Positions 15,970-23,412 of a stretch of DNA of 32,148 bases are shown here, piece by piece. The DNA comes from Asticcacaulis biprosthecium C19 (lineage in GTDB: Bacteria; Pseudomonadota; Alphaproteobacteria; Caulobacterales; Caulobacteraceae): positions 299,281-331,428 of the forward strand of contig NZ_GL883077.1 of NCBI RefSeq assembly GCF_000204015.1, read 5' to 3'. The number at the start of each line of letters is the position of its first letter. Within the stretch, counting starts at the first letter, position 1. The notes under the pieces are model-generated. The model had not been told where the DNA came from and searched no databases. It saw nothing but the letters and a program-made list of their open reading frames with translations. Position numbers and translations under genes: made by a program.

Positions 15970-17955
15970 TTACCAGCGCTTGGTCAGGCTGAGGAAGACG
16001 GTGGACGGAACCCGGTAGGCGGCGGTCTGAATCTTGGCGTTACCCAGGTTCTGGCCGCTCAGCGACACGGTCATGCTGTCCGTAAGTGTGTAATTGACGT
16101 TGGCAGCCAGTGTGAGGTGGGCCGGGATAGTTGTCACGGCATAGGTCTCCGGAGCGAAGGTGTCGAAATCGTCCGTGTGGTGGAGATAAGCGTCGATCGT
16201 CCATTTGCTGCCCGACCAGCCGACATTCAGATTGGCCCGGCTTTCCGGCGACATACGGCCAAAGGCGGCGCGCAGTTCGGTCAGGTTGCGGGTCGGATAG
16301 GCTTCGTCCTCGATGTCGGTGGCGGTATAGTCAGCGCTCCAATGGAAGGCTTCGCCCAGCTTGCCCGAAGCCGACAGTTCGAAGCCGGTCATTTCGGAAT
16401 CGGCGACATTCAGCCAGCTCAGAGCCGGATAGGTGGTCAGGGTCGGATACTGGTAGAAGGCGGTCGACGAAGGCTGGCCTTTCACATTGTCCGAGGTCTG
16501 AGTGAACAGTTTGACGCCAAGCTTTACCGACGTAAACGTCCGATCGTAGGAAATTTCGCTGTTCTTGACGATGGTCGGTTCGATGGTCGGATTGCCCATG
16601 ACGGCGATGGGACCGGAGATGAGTTGGAAGCCACCCAGTTCGATCAGGGTCGGCGCCTGGACGCCCTTGGCGGTCATGACACGCAAGGTGTCCTTGTCGC
16701 TGATCCGCCAGACGGCGCCGGCGTTGTAGCTGAGCTCGCTAATGTCACGGTCCCAGTTCGCATTGTCAGCCATAGGGAAGCCGGCGGGAAAGCTGCCGGT
16801 GCGCTTGAGCTTGACATTGTCCGAGCGGATGGCGACCGCGGTCGACAGGGTATCGGAGATGGCCCAGTTCCACATGGCCGATGGGGCCATGACGGTGTAG
16901 CTGACCTCACCGCCGGTCAGCGGCGTGGTCGGCATTTCGTTCTGGCGGAACTCGACGCCAAAGCGGAAGGTGTGCTTGCCGCGCTTGAACAGGTCCTGAA
17001 GGCTGACCACCGAGATGGTGTTGTCCAGCGGCACCGGACCGGCGACATTGGTGTTGCTTTTCAGGGTGTTGCGGTAGGCAGTCGCTGTGACCAGACCCAC
17101 CGGCGTGTCAGACGTCAGGTCCAGTTTCACCGACCCGGTCCGGTACTTCGTTTCGGACATATCGTAGTTCGACACCGCGTCGTTGGACTGGGTGTTCGAC
17201 CACGAGGTCTCGAAACGCAGTTCGGTCTTCTCGGTCAGCGAAATCACGGTGTCGAGGTTGACATTGGCCCGTGACGCCTCCGGACGATAGCTGGGGGCGC
17301 CGAAGGAATTGTCCCACTCGTCGGCCTTCGAGGCACCGGCCGACAGACGGGCGGCAATCTTCGGCGAAAGGCGGAAGGTCTGGACCAGCGAGGCTTCGGC
17401 GCGGTTGCGCGAACCGGCCGAGACCGAACCGCCGCTGACCGTGTCGTACTTCGGATTATAGGTGATGATATTGACCACGCCCGACACGGCGTTGAAGCCA
17501 AACAGAGCCGAGTTGGGACCTTTCACCACCTCGATCTGGCGGATTTCCGACAGTTGGACGGGAATGGTCTGCCAGGCGGTGTAGCCGTAGTGGTCGAGAT
17601 AGACCTGGCGGCCGTTGACCAGCACCAGCAGGCGCGGCGACATGGCCTGGTTGTAGCCGCGGACGCCGACATCGGCGCCGTAGGTCGACCAGTTCAGCAC
17701 GTCGATACCGGGCACGCGGCTGATCAGGGTTTGCAGGTCATGGGCGCCCGAGCGCTTGATGTCCTCGGCCGAGATGATGGTCATGTCGACCGGCACTTCG
17801 GTAGAACGCTGAGGCGACCCCGTGGCGGAGGTGGTGACGGGCTCACCGAACAGGTCCTGCAGCGAACCGTAGTCGATGGATTGAGCACCGGCGGCGCCGG
17901 CAATGAAAGGCAAGGCCGCGACGGCCGCCGTGAGAAGAGAGGTGAATTTACGCAT
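15970..17955 (-). CDS. TonB-dependent outer-membrane receptor
   Basis: The 661-residue protein has a clear signal peptide (MRKFTSLLTAAVAALPFIAGAAGA, cleaved before QS), a plug domain (about 40-165: VDMTIISAEDIKRSGAHDL, SRVPGIDVLNW, VRGYNQ, VLVNGRQVYLD, IEVVKGPNSALFGFNAVSG) and a beta-barrel ending in LSLTKRW, with a terminal aromatic for outer-membrane assembly. The early mature segment SLQDLFGEPVTTSATG matches the receptor subgroup opening with S-L-E/Q-E/D-L and V-T-S, which I associate with loci that carry YfiR-like and signalling genes. It follows the YfiR-like gene by 29 bp with a GGAG ribosome-binding site. The transported or sensed ligand is unknown; no FecA-type signalling domain is present. 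Confidence 0.94.
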   Translation of the reverse strand: MRKFTSLLTAAVAALPFIAGAAGAQSIDYGSLQDLFGEPVTTSATGSPQRSTEVPVDMTIISAEDIKRSGAHDLQTLISRVPGIDVLNWSTYGADVGVRGYNQAMSPRLLVLVNGRQVYLDHYGYTAWQTIPVQLSEIRQIEVVKGPNSALFGFNAVSGVVNIITYNPKYDTVSGGSVSAGSRNRAEASLVQTFRLSPKIAARLSAGASKADEWDNSFGAPSYRPEASRANVNLDTVISLTEKTELRFETSWSNTQSNDAVSNYDMSETKYRTGSVKLDLTSDTPVGLVTATAYRNTLKSNTNVAGPVPLDNTISVVSLQDLFKRGKHTFRFGVEFRQNEMPTTPLTGGEVSYTVMAPSAMWNWAISDTLSTAVAIRSDNVKLKRTGSFPAGFPMADNANWDRDISELSYNAGAVWRISDKDTLRVMTAKGVQAPTLIELGGFQLISGPIAVMGNPTIEPTIVKNSEISYDRTFTSVKLGVKLFTQTSDNVKGQPSSTAFYQYPTLTTYPALSWLNVADSEMTGFELSASGKLGEAFHWSADYTATDIEDEAYPTRNLTELRAAFGRMSPESRANLNVGWSGSKWTIDAYLHHTDDFDTFAPETYAVTTIPAHLTLAANVNYTLTDSMTVSLSGQNLGNAKIQTAAYRVPSTVFLSLTKRW

Positions 17956-17984
17956 GGGTACGAACTCCGGGGCGCTGTCTGCGC

Positions 17985-18518
17985 TTAAATTTCCTTGATC
18001 ATCATTTTGAAAGCGGCTTTGAACTTTGCGCCGACGGCGGCCGCAGCGGCCGAGTTGACGACGATTTCGACCTTGGGCGTGGCGGCCACGCCCATGACGC
18101 AGGCGCCGGATTTGACGCAGGCCATGTCGGAGCTGATGCTCAGGGTCTTCTTGCTCTTGGCCGCGGCGCCGACGGCGGCGTAGTTGACGCCGCGCGTGAT
18201 GTAAAAGGCGCCGACATCGCCGGCGGATCCGATGGCGCCGGCCTCGACCGGCTTACCGACCACTGTGGCGGAACCGGCGGCCATGCCGGAGCCCAGAGCG
18301 GCCATGACCTGGTCCTTTTCAGCGACGGAAGCCGGTTTGGAAGCGTCGTAGACGATGGCGAAAACGACCTTACCGGTCGGTCCGTTTTCGAGGAAGGTCA
18401 AGGTGCGTCCTGCAACCTGGATCTCCCGGGCGCCGTCGGCCTGAGCGGCCACGGGCATTAAAGATAGCACTCCGGCTGCGGCAAGCATGGCCCCGGAACG
18501 CAAATGACGTTTTGTCAT
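17985..18518 (-). CDS. YfiR-like (DUF4154-like) periplasmic protein
   Basis: The 177-residue protein has a signal peptide (to about residue 27, AAQADG). The body follows the order of YfiR/DUF4154 proteins: a first strand VVFAIVYD, the VVGKPVE turn, a DVGAFYITRG strand in place of the usual C-H-V-L-F-I, KTLSISSDMACVKSGACVMG, then PKVEIVVNSAAAAAVGAKFKAAF and a basic end MMIKEI. In Pseudomonas, YfiR is the periplasmic repressor of the membrane diguanylate cyclase YfiN. Two cysteines six apart (CVKSGAC) may form a disulfide, as in YfiR. First gene of the cluster with the TonB receptor and chemoreceptor. The family call rests on motif order, not on a search. Confidence 0.65.
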   Translation of the reverse strand: MTKRHLRSGAMLAAAGVLSLMPVAAQADGAREIQVAGRTLTFLENGPTGKVVFAIVYDASKPASVAEKDQVMAALGSGMAAGSATVVGKPVEAGAIGSAGDVGAFYITRGVNYAAVGAAAKSKKTLSISSDMACVKSGACVMGVAATPKVEIVVNSAAAAAVGAKFKAAFKMMIKEI

Positions 18519-18919
18519 GGTTAAGCCTCACTAACTATACTCGTAGCAAAGCATATGAATGTTATAGGTTAAGCAGACGTGAAGACTATGCAATCGTTTG
18601 TCATTGCGCATCTTTCATAATGCTCGACATGCACACACGCGCGCGCTCACGCGTGAGAGATTGGCCATGAAATCCTTATTTTGTTGGGATTGCTCGGTAT
18701 GACTTTTGGTAGGGCCGCCATTGAGATTAGAGGTCTACGAATTTTTTAATTATATAAATCAAATGGATAAATTCTCTTATTAGTAATACGTAGTATTCCT
18801 TGTCCACAACAACATCTTTTGCGACTCTCTGTACATGGCAACGGCCCATCGCACTTCAATCGGTCGCCAGGCGATTTCAGGATTGACATCGGCGCGGCTT
18901 GGGCCGATCGAAAAAAATT
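18519..18919. other. 401-bp AT-rich divergent regulatory region
   Basis: No gene is supported here. The region separates the YfiR-like cluster from the thioesterase gene and is much richer in A/T than its surroundings, particularly at 18735-18800. It holds a perfect 12-bp palindrome CTCACGCGTGAG (18646-18657) next to an alternating CACACGCGCGCG run, which could adopt unusual DNA structure or bind a dimeric regulator. For the minus-strand cluster, TATAAC and TATAGT lie 20-50 bp before the start and could be -10 elements. TTGACA at 18883-18888 could be a -35 for the thioesterase, but no convincing -10 follows. Confidence 0.45.
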
Positions 18920-19330
18920 ATGAGAACGCTCGAAGAGATCAATCAGTGGGGCCAGGGGACCCTTCCCGGCCACCTCGGCATACGCATCACGTATGTGGCG
19001 CACGGAGAACTGCACGCCGAACTGCCGATCCAGCCGCAGGTCATGGCGCCTAACGGCTACCTCCATGCCGGCTCCGTCGTCAGCCTCGCCGACACGGCGG
19101 CGGGTTATGGATGTATCCATTCCCTGCCGAAAGGGGCGGTCAATTTCACCACCGTCGAGCTGAAGTCAAATCACCTGGCGACCGCGCGCGACGGAACACT
19201 GGTGGCGGTGGGCAAGGCGGTCCATATGGGCCGCACGACCCAGGTGTGGGATGTGACCGTGACCCACAGAGACGGCGGCAAGACCATCGCCCTGTTCCGC
19301 TGCACTCAGATGCTGATCTATCCGAGGTAG
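18920..19330 (+). CDS. PaaI-like hotdog-fold thioesterase
   Basis: The protein has 136 residues from ATG 18920. The hotdog fold is shown by the helix-start motif NGYLHAGSVVSLADTAAGYG, in which the H-x-G-x6-D pattern typical of PaaI and EntH-like enzymes is seen, followed by VELKSNHLATA and GRTTQVWDVTVTH. These enzymes hydrolyse acyl- or aryl-CoA thioesters. A TTG at 18899 would add seven residues, but the conserved part starts well after MRTLEEINQW. The CYTH gene follows after four bases, so the two are co-transcribed; there is no obvious shared pathway. Confidence 0.9.
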   Translation: MRTLEEINQWGQGTLPGHLGIRITYVAHGELHAELPIQPQVMAPNGYLHAGSVVSLADTAAGYGCIHSLPKGAVNFTTVELKSNHLATARDGTLVAVGKAVHMGRTTQVWDVTVTHRDGGKTIALFRCTQMLIYPR

Positions 19331-19334
19331 GACC

Positions 19335-19805
19335 ATGGGCACCGAGATCGAACGCAAATTCCTGGTGTCCGGCGATTTCCGGTCCTCCGCGACCAGCCAG
19401 CACCGGATCGTCCAAGGTTATCTGACGACCAACGCAGACTGCACCGTCCGGGTGCGGCTGATGGACGACAAGGCCTTCCTGACCATCAAGGGATCGAGTT
19501 CGGAGGATGGGCTGGAGCGGGCGGAGTGGGAATATCCGGTTCCCGTGGCCGACGCCGAAGCCATGCTGGCGCTTCCGGGCATCCGGTCCCTGGCCAAGGT
19601 GCGCTTCAAGGTGCCGGTCGGGAAGCATGTCTGGGAGGTCGACGTCTTCGAAGGCGCCAATGCCGGTCTGATCATGGCGGAGGTCGAACTCGGCAGCCGC
19701 GATGAAGGGTTCGAGCGACCGGAGTGGATAGGGCGGGAGGTTACTGGCGATGCGCGATATTACAATTCCCAGCTTCTCACAAAACCTTACAGAAGCTGGG
19801 AATAG
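19335..19805 (+). CDS. CYTH-domain triphosphate tunnel protein
   Basis: The 156-residue protein opens with the signature E4-I-E-R-K8 (EIERKFLV), which binds metal and triphosphate in the tunnel fold. Alternating charged strands follow: RIVQGYLT, CTVRVRLMDDKAFLTIKG, WEYPVPVADAEAML, VRFKVPVGKHVWEVDVFEG and MAEVEL. Relatives are inorganic triphosphatases, thiamine triphosphatases and class IV adenylate cyclases; the short single-domain bacterial form is most often a triphosphatase, so that is the best guess. It lies four bases after the thioesterase gene. Its last codons form a perfect 12-bp hairpin, and its stop is seven bases from the convergent glmS stop. Confidence 0.93.
   Translation: MGTEIERKFLVSGDFRSSATSQHRIVQGYLTTNADCTVRVRLMDDKAFLTIKGSSSEDGLERAEWEYPVPVADAEAMLALPGIRSLAKVRFKVPVGKHVWEVDVFEGANAGLIMAEVELGSRDEGFERPEWIGREVTGDARYYNSQLLTKPYRSWE
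19766..19802. terminator. Perfect hairpin formed by the 3' end of the CYTH gene
   Basis: TTCCCAGCTTCT (19766-19777) and AGAAGCTGGGAA (19791-19802) are exact reverse complements around a 13-nt loop. The right arm runs up to the TAG stop codon. There is no T tract on either side, but the position between two convergent genes suggests a shared transcript-end structure encoded within the protein's last residues. Confidence 0.55.
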
Positions 19806-19812
19806 GGGTCGA

Positions 19813-21648
19813 CTACTCCACCGTCACCGACTTGGCCAGATTGCGGGGCTGATCGACGTCGGTGCCCTTGTGAACCGCCGTGTGGTAGGCAAGAAGCTGG
19901 ATCGGCACTGAATAGACCAGGGGCGCAATAAAGGCGTCGCACGACGGCGCCGTGATGACCTTCAACGACTTGCCGGCATCACCCGATAGTGCCGGCACTT
20001 TCTCCGGCACATTGGTGATCATGATCACCCGACCACCGCGCGCCGCGACCTCCTGAACGTTCGACGCCGTCTTTTCGAAGAGGGCATCGTCGGGGGCGAT
20101 GACCACCACCGGCGTGTTTTCATCGATCAGGGCGATGGGTCCGTGCTTCAGCTCGCCGGCAGCATAGCCTTCGGCGTGGATATAGCTGATTTCCTTCAAC
20201 TTCAGCGCGCCTTCGAGGGCCAGGGGGTACATGTCGCCGCGCCCGAGATAGATGACGTCGCGCGCCTTGGACAGGTCGTAGGTCACGCGGGTAATTTCGG
20301 CGTCCATGGCCATGGCCTCGGCGATCAAACCGGGCGCGCCCAGTAGCACCTGAACCAGGTGGGCCTCTTCGTGGGCCGTGATCCTGCTGCGTTGACGCGC
20401 AGCGCAGACGACCAGGCTGAGCAGGGCCGAAAGCTGCGCCGTAAACGCCTTGGTCGAAGCGACACCGATTTCCGGACCGGCATGGGTTGGCCACATCAGA
20501 TCGGCTTCGCGCGCCATGGTCGAAGAATGGACATTGACCACGGCCGCCGTATGCATCCCCTGCTCCTTGCACCAGCGCAGGGCGGCCAGAGTGTCAGCGG
20601 TTTCACCCGACTGTGACACGGCCACGGCCAGGGTACCCGGCGTGATGGCCGGTGTCCGATAGCGGAACTCCGACGCTACCTCGACATCGACCGGCAATCC
20701 GGCCAGCTTTTCGAAGGCGTATCGCGCGATCGAGCCGGCATAAAACGCAGTGCCGCAGGCGATAATCTGTATACGGACGATTTGGCTGAAGTCTATACCC
20801 GCCTTGATGTCGTCGCGCACGGCGCAGGCGACCGGGTCGAGATAGGCCGACAGGGTGCGCTGGCAGGATTCCGGCTGCTCATGGACTTCCTTTTCCATGA
20901 AATGACGGAAGGAGCCCTTTTCGACCAGGGCTGCCGAAGCAGAGACTACCGTCACCGGACGATTGACCAGCAGGCCGCGGGCATTGAAGATCTCGGCGCC
21001 GTGACGCGTCAGGACAACCCAGTCGCCTTCTTCGAGGTAGGTGACGCGCTGGGTAAAAGGTCCGACGGCCAGGGCATCGGAGCCGAGATACATTTCGTCA
21101 TGGCCCCAACCGACGACCAGGGGCGAGCCGCGGCGGGCGCCCAGCAGGGTTTCGGTCTCGCCGGCAATCAGAATGGCCAGGGCGTAGGCACCGTGCAACC
21201 GGTCCAGAACGGCCTTGAAGGCCTCCTTCATCGGCAGGGTCTTCAGCGCATCGTCCAGCAGATGGGCGATGACTTCGGTGTCGGTATCCGACGTAAAGAC
21301 TTGGCCCTTGGCCTGAAGTTCGGTTTTCAGTTCGGCGAAATTCTCGATGATTCCGTTGTGGACCAGGCTGACCTTACCGGCGGTGTGCGGGTGGGCGTTG
21401 CGGACTTCCGGCGCGCCGTGAGTGGCCCAGCGGGTGTGGCCGATACCGACGACACCGTCGATGGGGTGGGCCGCGATGGCGGCTTCCAGGTTGCGGATCT
21501 TGCCTTCGGCGCGACGGCGGTCAGGGCCTGCGTCGGTGTGGACCGCAATGCCGGCGGAATCGTAGCCGCGGTATTCAAGCCGGCGCAATGACTCCAGCAG
21601 GCGCGGGGCGACGGGTTCATTGCCGATGATGCCGATGATGCCGCACAT
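19813..21648 (-). CDS. glmS: Glutamine-fructose-6-phosphate aminotransferase (isomerizing)
   Basis: The 611-residue enzyme makes glucosamine-6-phosphate from fructose-6-phosphate and glutamine, the first step to UDP-GlcNAc. Cys2 is the glutaminase nucleophile (MCGIIGIIG), followed by RLEYRGYDSAG, GHTRWATHG and the amidotransferase domain to about 240. Two SIS sugar-isomerase domains follow (ACGTAFYAG, SQSGETADT, STKAFTAQ, LGRGDMYPLALEGALKLKEI), ending in KSVTVE. Full family length. AAGGAA precedes the ATG. It diverges from glmM, the next enzyme of the same pathway. I saw no glmS ribozyme fold, as expected outside Firmicutes. Confidence 0.98.
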   Translation of the reverse strand: MCGIIGIIGNEPVAPRLLESLRRLEYRGYDSAGIAVHTDAGPDRRRAEGKIRNLEAAIAAHPIDGVVGIGHTRWATHGAPEVRNAHPHTAGKVSLVHNGIIENFAELKTELQAKGQVFTSDTDTEVIAHLLDDALKTLPMKEAFKAVLDRLHGAYALAILIAGETETLLGARRGSPLVVGWGHDEMYLGSDALAVGPFTQRVTYLEEGDWVVLTRHGAEIFNARGLLVNRPVTVVSASAALVEKGSFRHFMEKEVHEQPESCQRTLSAYLDPVACAVRDDIKAGIDFSQIVRIQIIACGTAFYAGSIARYAFEKLAGLPVDVEVASEFRYRTPAITPGTLAVAVSQSGETADTLAALRWCKEQGMHTAAVVNVHSSTMAREADLMWPTHAGPEIGVASTKAFTAQLSALLSLVVCAARQRSRITAHEEAHLVQVLLGAPGLIAEAMAMDAEITRVTYDLSKARDVIYLGRGDMYPLALEGALKLKEISYIHAEGYAAGELKHGPIALIDENTPVVVIAPDDALFEKTASNVQEVAARGGRVIMITNVPEKVPALSGDAGKSLKVITAPSCDAFIAPLVYSVPIQLLAYHTAVHKGTDVDQPRNLAKSVTVE

Positions 21649-21684
21649 ATGGTGTAATTCCTTCGTCTGGGCCGCGAAAGCGCC

Positions 21685-21709
21685 TGTTTAGCAGACCGGT
21701 TTCAAACAA
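21685..21709 (-). promoter_or_regulatory. Candidate promoter of glmS
   Basis: Read on the minus strand, TTGTTTG, a 10-nt spacer and GCTAAACA resemble the Caulobacter housekeeping sigma73 pattern (GCTANAWC for the -10). It lies 37 bp before the glmS start. The -35 half is weak. Confidence 0.3.
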
Positions 21710-21812
21710 TACGTAAACTGCCATGACAGAACGTTACATTGCTGCCGAAAAAAGATAATAAAATCAGATATTAATAAATGATTGGTAACATTCGGGCACA
21801 AAGATTTTACGC

Positions 21813-21838
21813 TTGCCGGCTAAACTTGCGCCTATAAG
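21813..21838 (+). promoter_or_regulatory. Candidate sigma73-type promoter of glmM
   Basis: TTGCCGG (21813-21819), an 11-nt spacer and CCTATAAG (21831-21838) fit the Caulobacter sigma73 pattern well. Transcription would start about 35 nt before the glmM ATG, after an A/T-rich stretch that could act as an UP element. Confidence 0.45.
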
Positions 21839-21880
21839 AAGCCTCCCTTCCCTGCATTCCGACAGACCGTACCCATTCTC

Positions 21881-23224
21881 ATGAGCACTCGTAAGTATTT
21901 CGGCACCGACGGCATCCGCGGCCGCGCCAACACCTTCCCGATGACGGCCGAAGTCGCCTACCGCGTCGGCATGGCCGCCGGCAAGATGTTCATGTCCAAT
22001 GCCGACCGTCGGCACCTGGTCGTCATCGGCAAGGATACCCGTCTGTCGGGCTATATGATCGAGCCCGCTCTGGTCGCCGGATTCACCAGTGTCGGCATGG
22101 ATGTGCGCCTGTTCGGGCCGCTGCCGACTCCGGGCGTGGCGCTGATGACGCGATCGATGCGCGCCGATCTGGGCGTGATGATCTCAGCGTCGCACAATGC
22201 CTTCATGGACAATGGGATCAAGCTGTTCGGGCCGGATGGCTACAAGCTGTCGGACGAGGTCGAGCTGGAAATCGAAGCCCGCATGGACGGCGACATCCTG
22301 CAAGGCGTGGCCGAACCGCACAAGCTGGGCCGGGTGCAGCGTCTCGATGATGCCCAGGCGCGCTATATTGAAATCGTCAAGGCGTCCTTCCCGCGGCATT
22401 TGACGCTGAACGGCCTGCGCATCGTCATCGATTGCGCCCATGGCGCGGCCTACAAGGTCGCGCCCCTGGCTCTGTACGAGCTGGGCGCCGAGGTTATCTG
22501 CATTGGTGTGTCGCCGGACGGCCTGAACATCAACGAAAAGTGCGGCTCGACCCACACCGATGCCATGGCCGTCAAGGTCAAGGAGATGCGCGCCGACCTG
22601 GGCATTGCCCTGGATGGCGATGCCGACCGGGTGGTGATCTGCGACGAAAACGGCAAGGTCGTCGATGGCGACCAGATCATGGCCATCGTCGCCGGGCATC
22701 TGGCCGACAAGGGCTTGTTGAAGGGCGGCGGCGTCGTTGCAACCGTCATGTCGAACCTGGGCCTGGAGCGCTTCCTGGCTGGCAAGGGCTTGACCTTGGA
22801 GCGCACCAAGGTTGGCGATCGCTACGTCATGGAGCGTATGCGTGAGGGCGGGTTCAATCTGGGCGGCGAGCAGTCGGGCCATGTGATTCTGACCGACCAT
22901 GCCACCACCGGCGATGGCCTGATGGCGGCCTTACAGGTGCTGGCGGTGCTGGTCGAACGCGGCAAGCCGATGTCGAAGCTGGGTCATCAGTTTGATACTG
23001 TGCCGCAGATTTTGAAGAATGTCCGGTTTACGGGTGTTTCGCCTTTGAACTCGGAGGCCGTAAAGCAGGCCATCCGTGAGGGCGAGGAAATGCTGAAGGG
23101 TTCCGGCCGGGTGCTGGTGCGGCCTTCGGGCACCGAGCCGCTGATCCGGGTCATGGCCGAGGGCGATGACGAAAAGCAGGTCAAGGCGGCGGTCAATATG
23201 ATTGCCGAGGCGATTAAGGCTTAA
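21881..23224 (+). CDS. glmM: Phosphoglucosamine mutase
   Basis: The 447-residue enzyme converts glucosamine-6-phosphate to glucosamine-1-phosphate for UDP-GlcNAc synthesis. It opens [14 protein letters not shown], has the phosphorylated serine S104 in SASHN, the magnesium loop DGDADR (245-250), the sugar-specificity loop GGEQSGH and the phosphate-binding loop [15 protein letters not shown]. This is full length and standard. It diverges from glmS across 232 bp, so the first two committed steps can share one regulatory region. Its stop codon is followed at once by a large inverted repeat. Confidence 0.98.
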   Translation: MSTRKYFGTDGIRGRANTFPMTAEVAYRVGMAAGKMFMSNADRRHLVVIGKDTRLSGYMIEPALVAGFTSVGMDVRLFGPLPTPGVALMTRSMRADLGVMISASHNAFMDNGIKLFGPDGYKLSDEVELEIEARMDGDILQGVAEPHKLGRVQRLDDAQARYIEIVKASFPRHLTLNGLRIVIDCAHGAAYKVAPLALYELGAEVICIGVSPDGLNINEKCGSTHTDAMAVKVKEMRADLGIALDGDADRVVICDENGKVVDGDQIMAIVAGHLADKGLLKGGGVVATVMSNLGLERFLAGKGLTLERTKVGDRYVMERMREGGFNLGGEQSGHVILTDHATTGDGLMAALQVLAVLVERGKPMSKLGHQFDTVPQILKNVRFTGVSPLNSEAVKQAIREGEEMLKGSGRVLVRPSGTEPLIRVMAEGDDEKQVKAAVNMIAEAIKA

Positions 23225-23235
23225 GGAAGAATTTT

Positions 23236-23382
23236 ACCACGAACTACACGAACAGGCACGAACTTCAGGTCGTTTCTGGTCCGTCGGTGAAGTGATGAGA
23301 TTGGCAAAGTCTTCCTCGCTTTGCCACGGCTGGCTTATGTAGGCACGCCCTCAAGTTAGTGTCTGTTCGTGTGGTTCGTGGT
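23236..23382. repeat. Large inverted repeat downstream of glmM
   Basis: Arms 23236-23265 and 23353-23382 match at 27 of 30 positions as reverse complements, and similarity continues outward into AGGAAGAAT/CCTTCC. Each arm carries three spaced copies of a CACGAAC-like unit (ACCACGAAC, ACACGAACA, GCACGAAC). The 87-nt centre has its own hairpin GGCAAAG/CTTTGCC (23303-23325). It fills the space between convergent glmM and the DUF1624 gene. No open frame or transposase is inside. It is similar in design to the element at 2891-3000. Confidence 0.8.
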
Positions 23383-23412
23383 CAATCCTTCCGGACGAAG
23401 ACGCGGCAACGA

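Noticed and set aside
14456-16018. A 520-codon open frame antisense to the second chemoreceptor
   Set aside because: Low-complexity Ser/Ala/Arg translation opposite a clear chemoreceptor gene.
18835-19053. A 72-codon open frame before the thioesterase
   Set aside because: It overlaps the thioesterase in another frame, has no ribosome-binding site and no family likeness.
19813-21880. glmS ribozyme upstream of glmS
   Set aside because: The leader is short and shows none of the ribozyme's conserved pairing; the ribozyme is known mainly from Gram-positive bacteria.
23236-23382. CRISPR-like short repeats (CACGAAC units)
   Set aside because: Units are only about 9 nt, lack unique spacers of regular size and form a palindrome; no cas gene is in the window.
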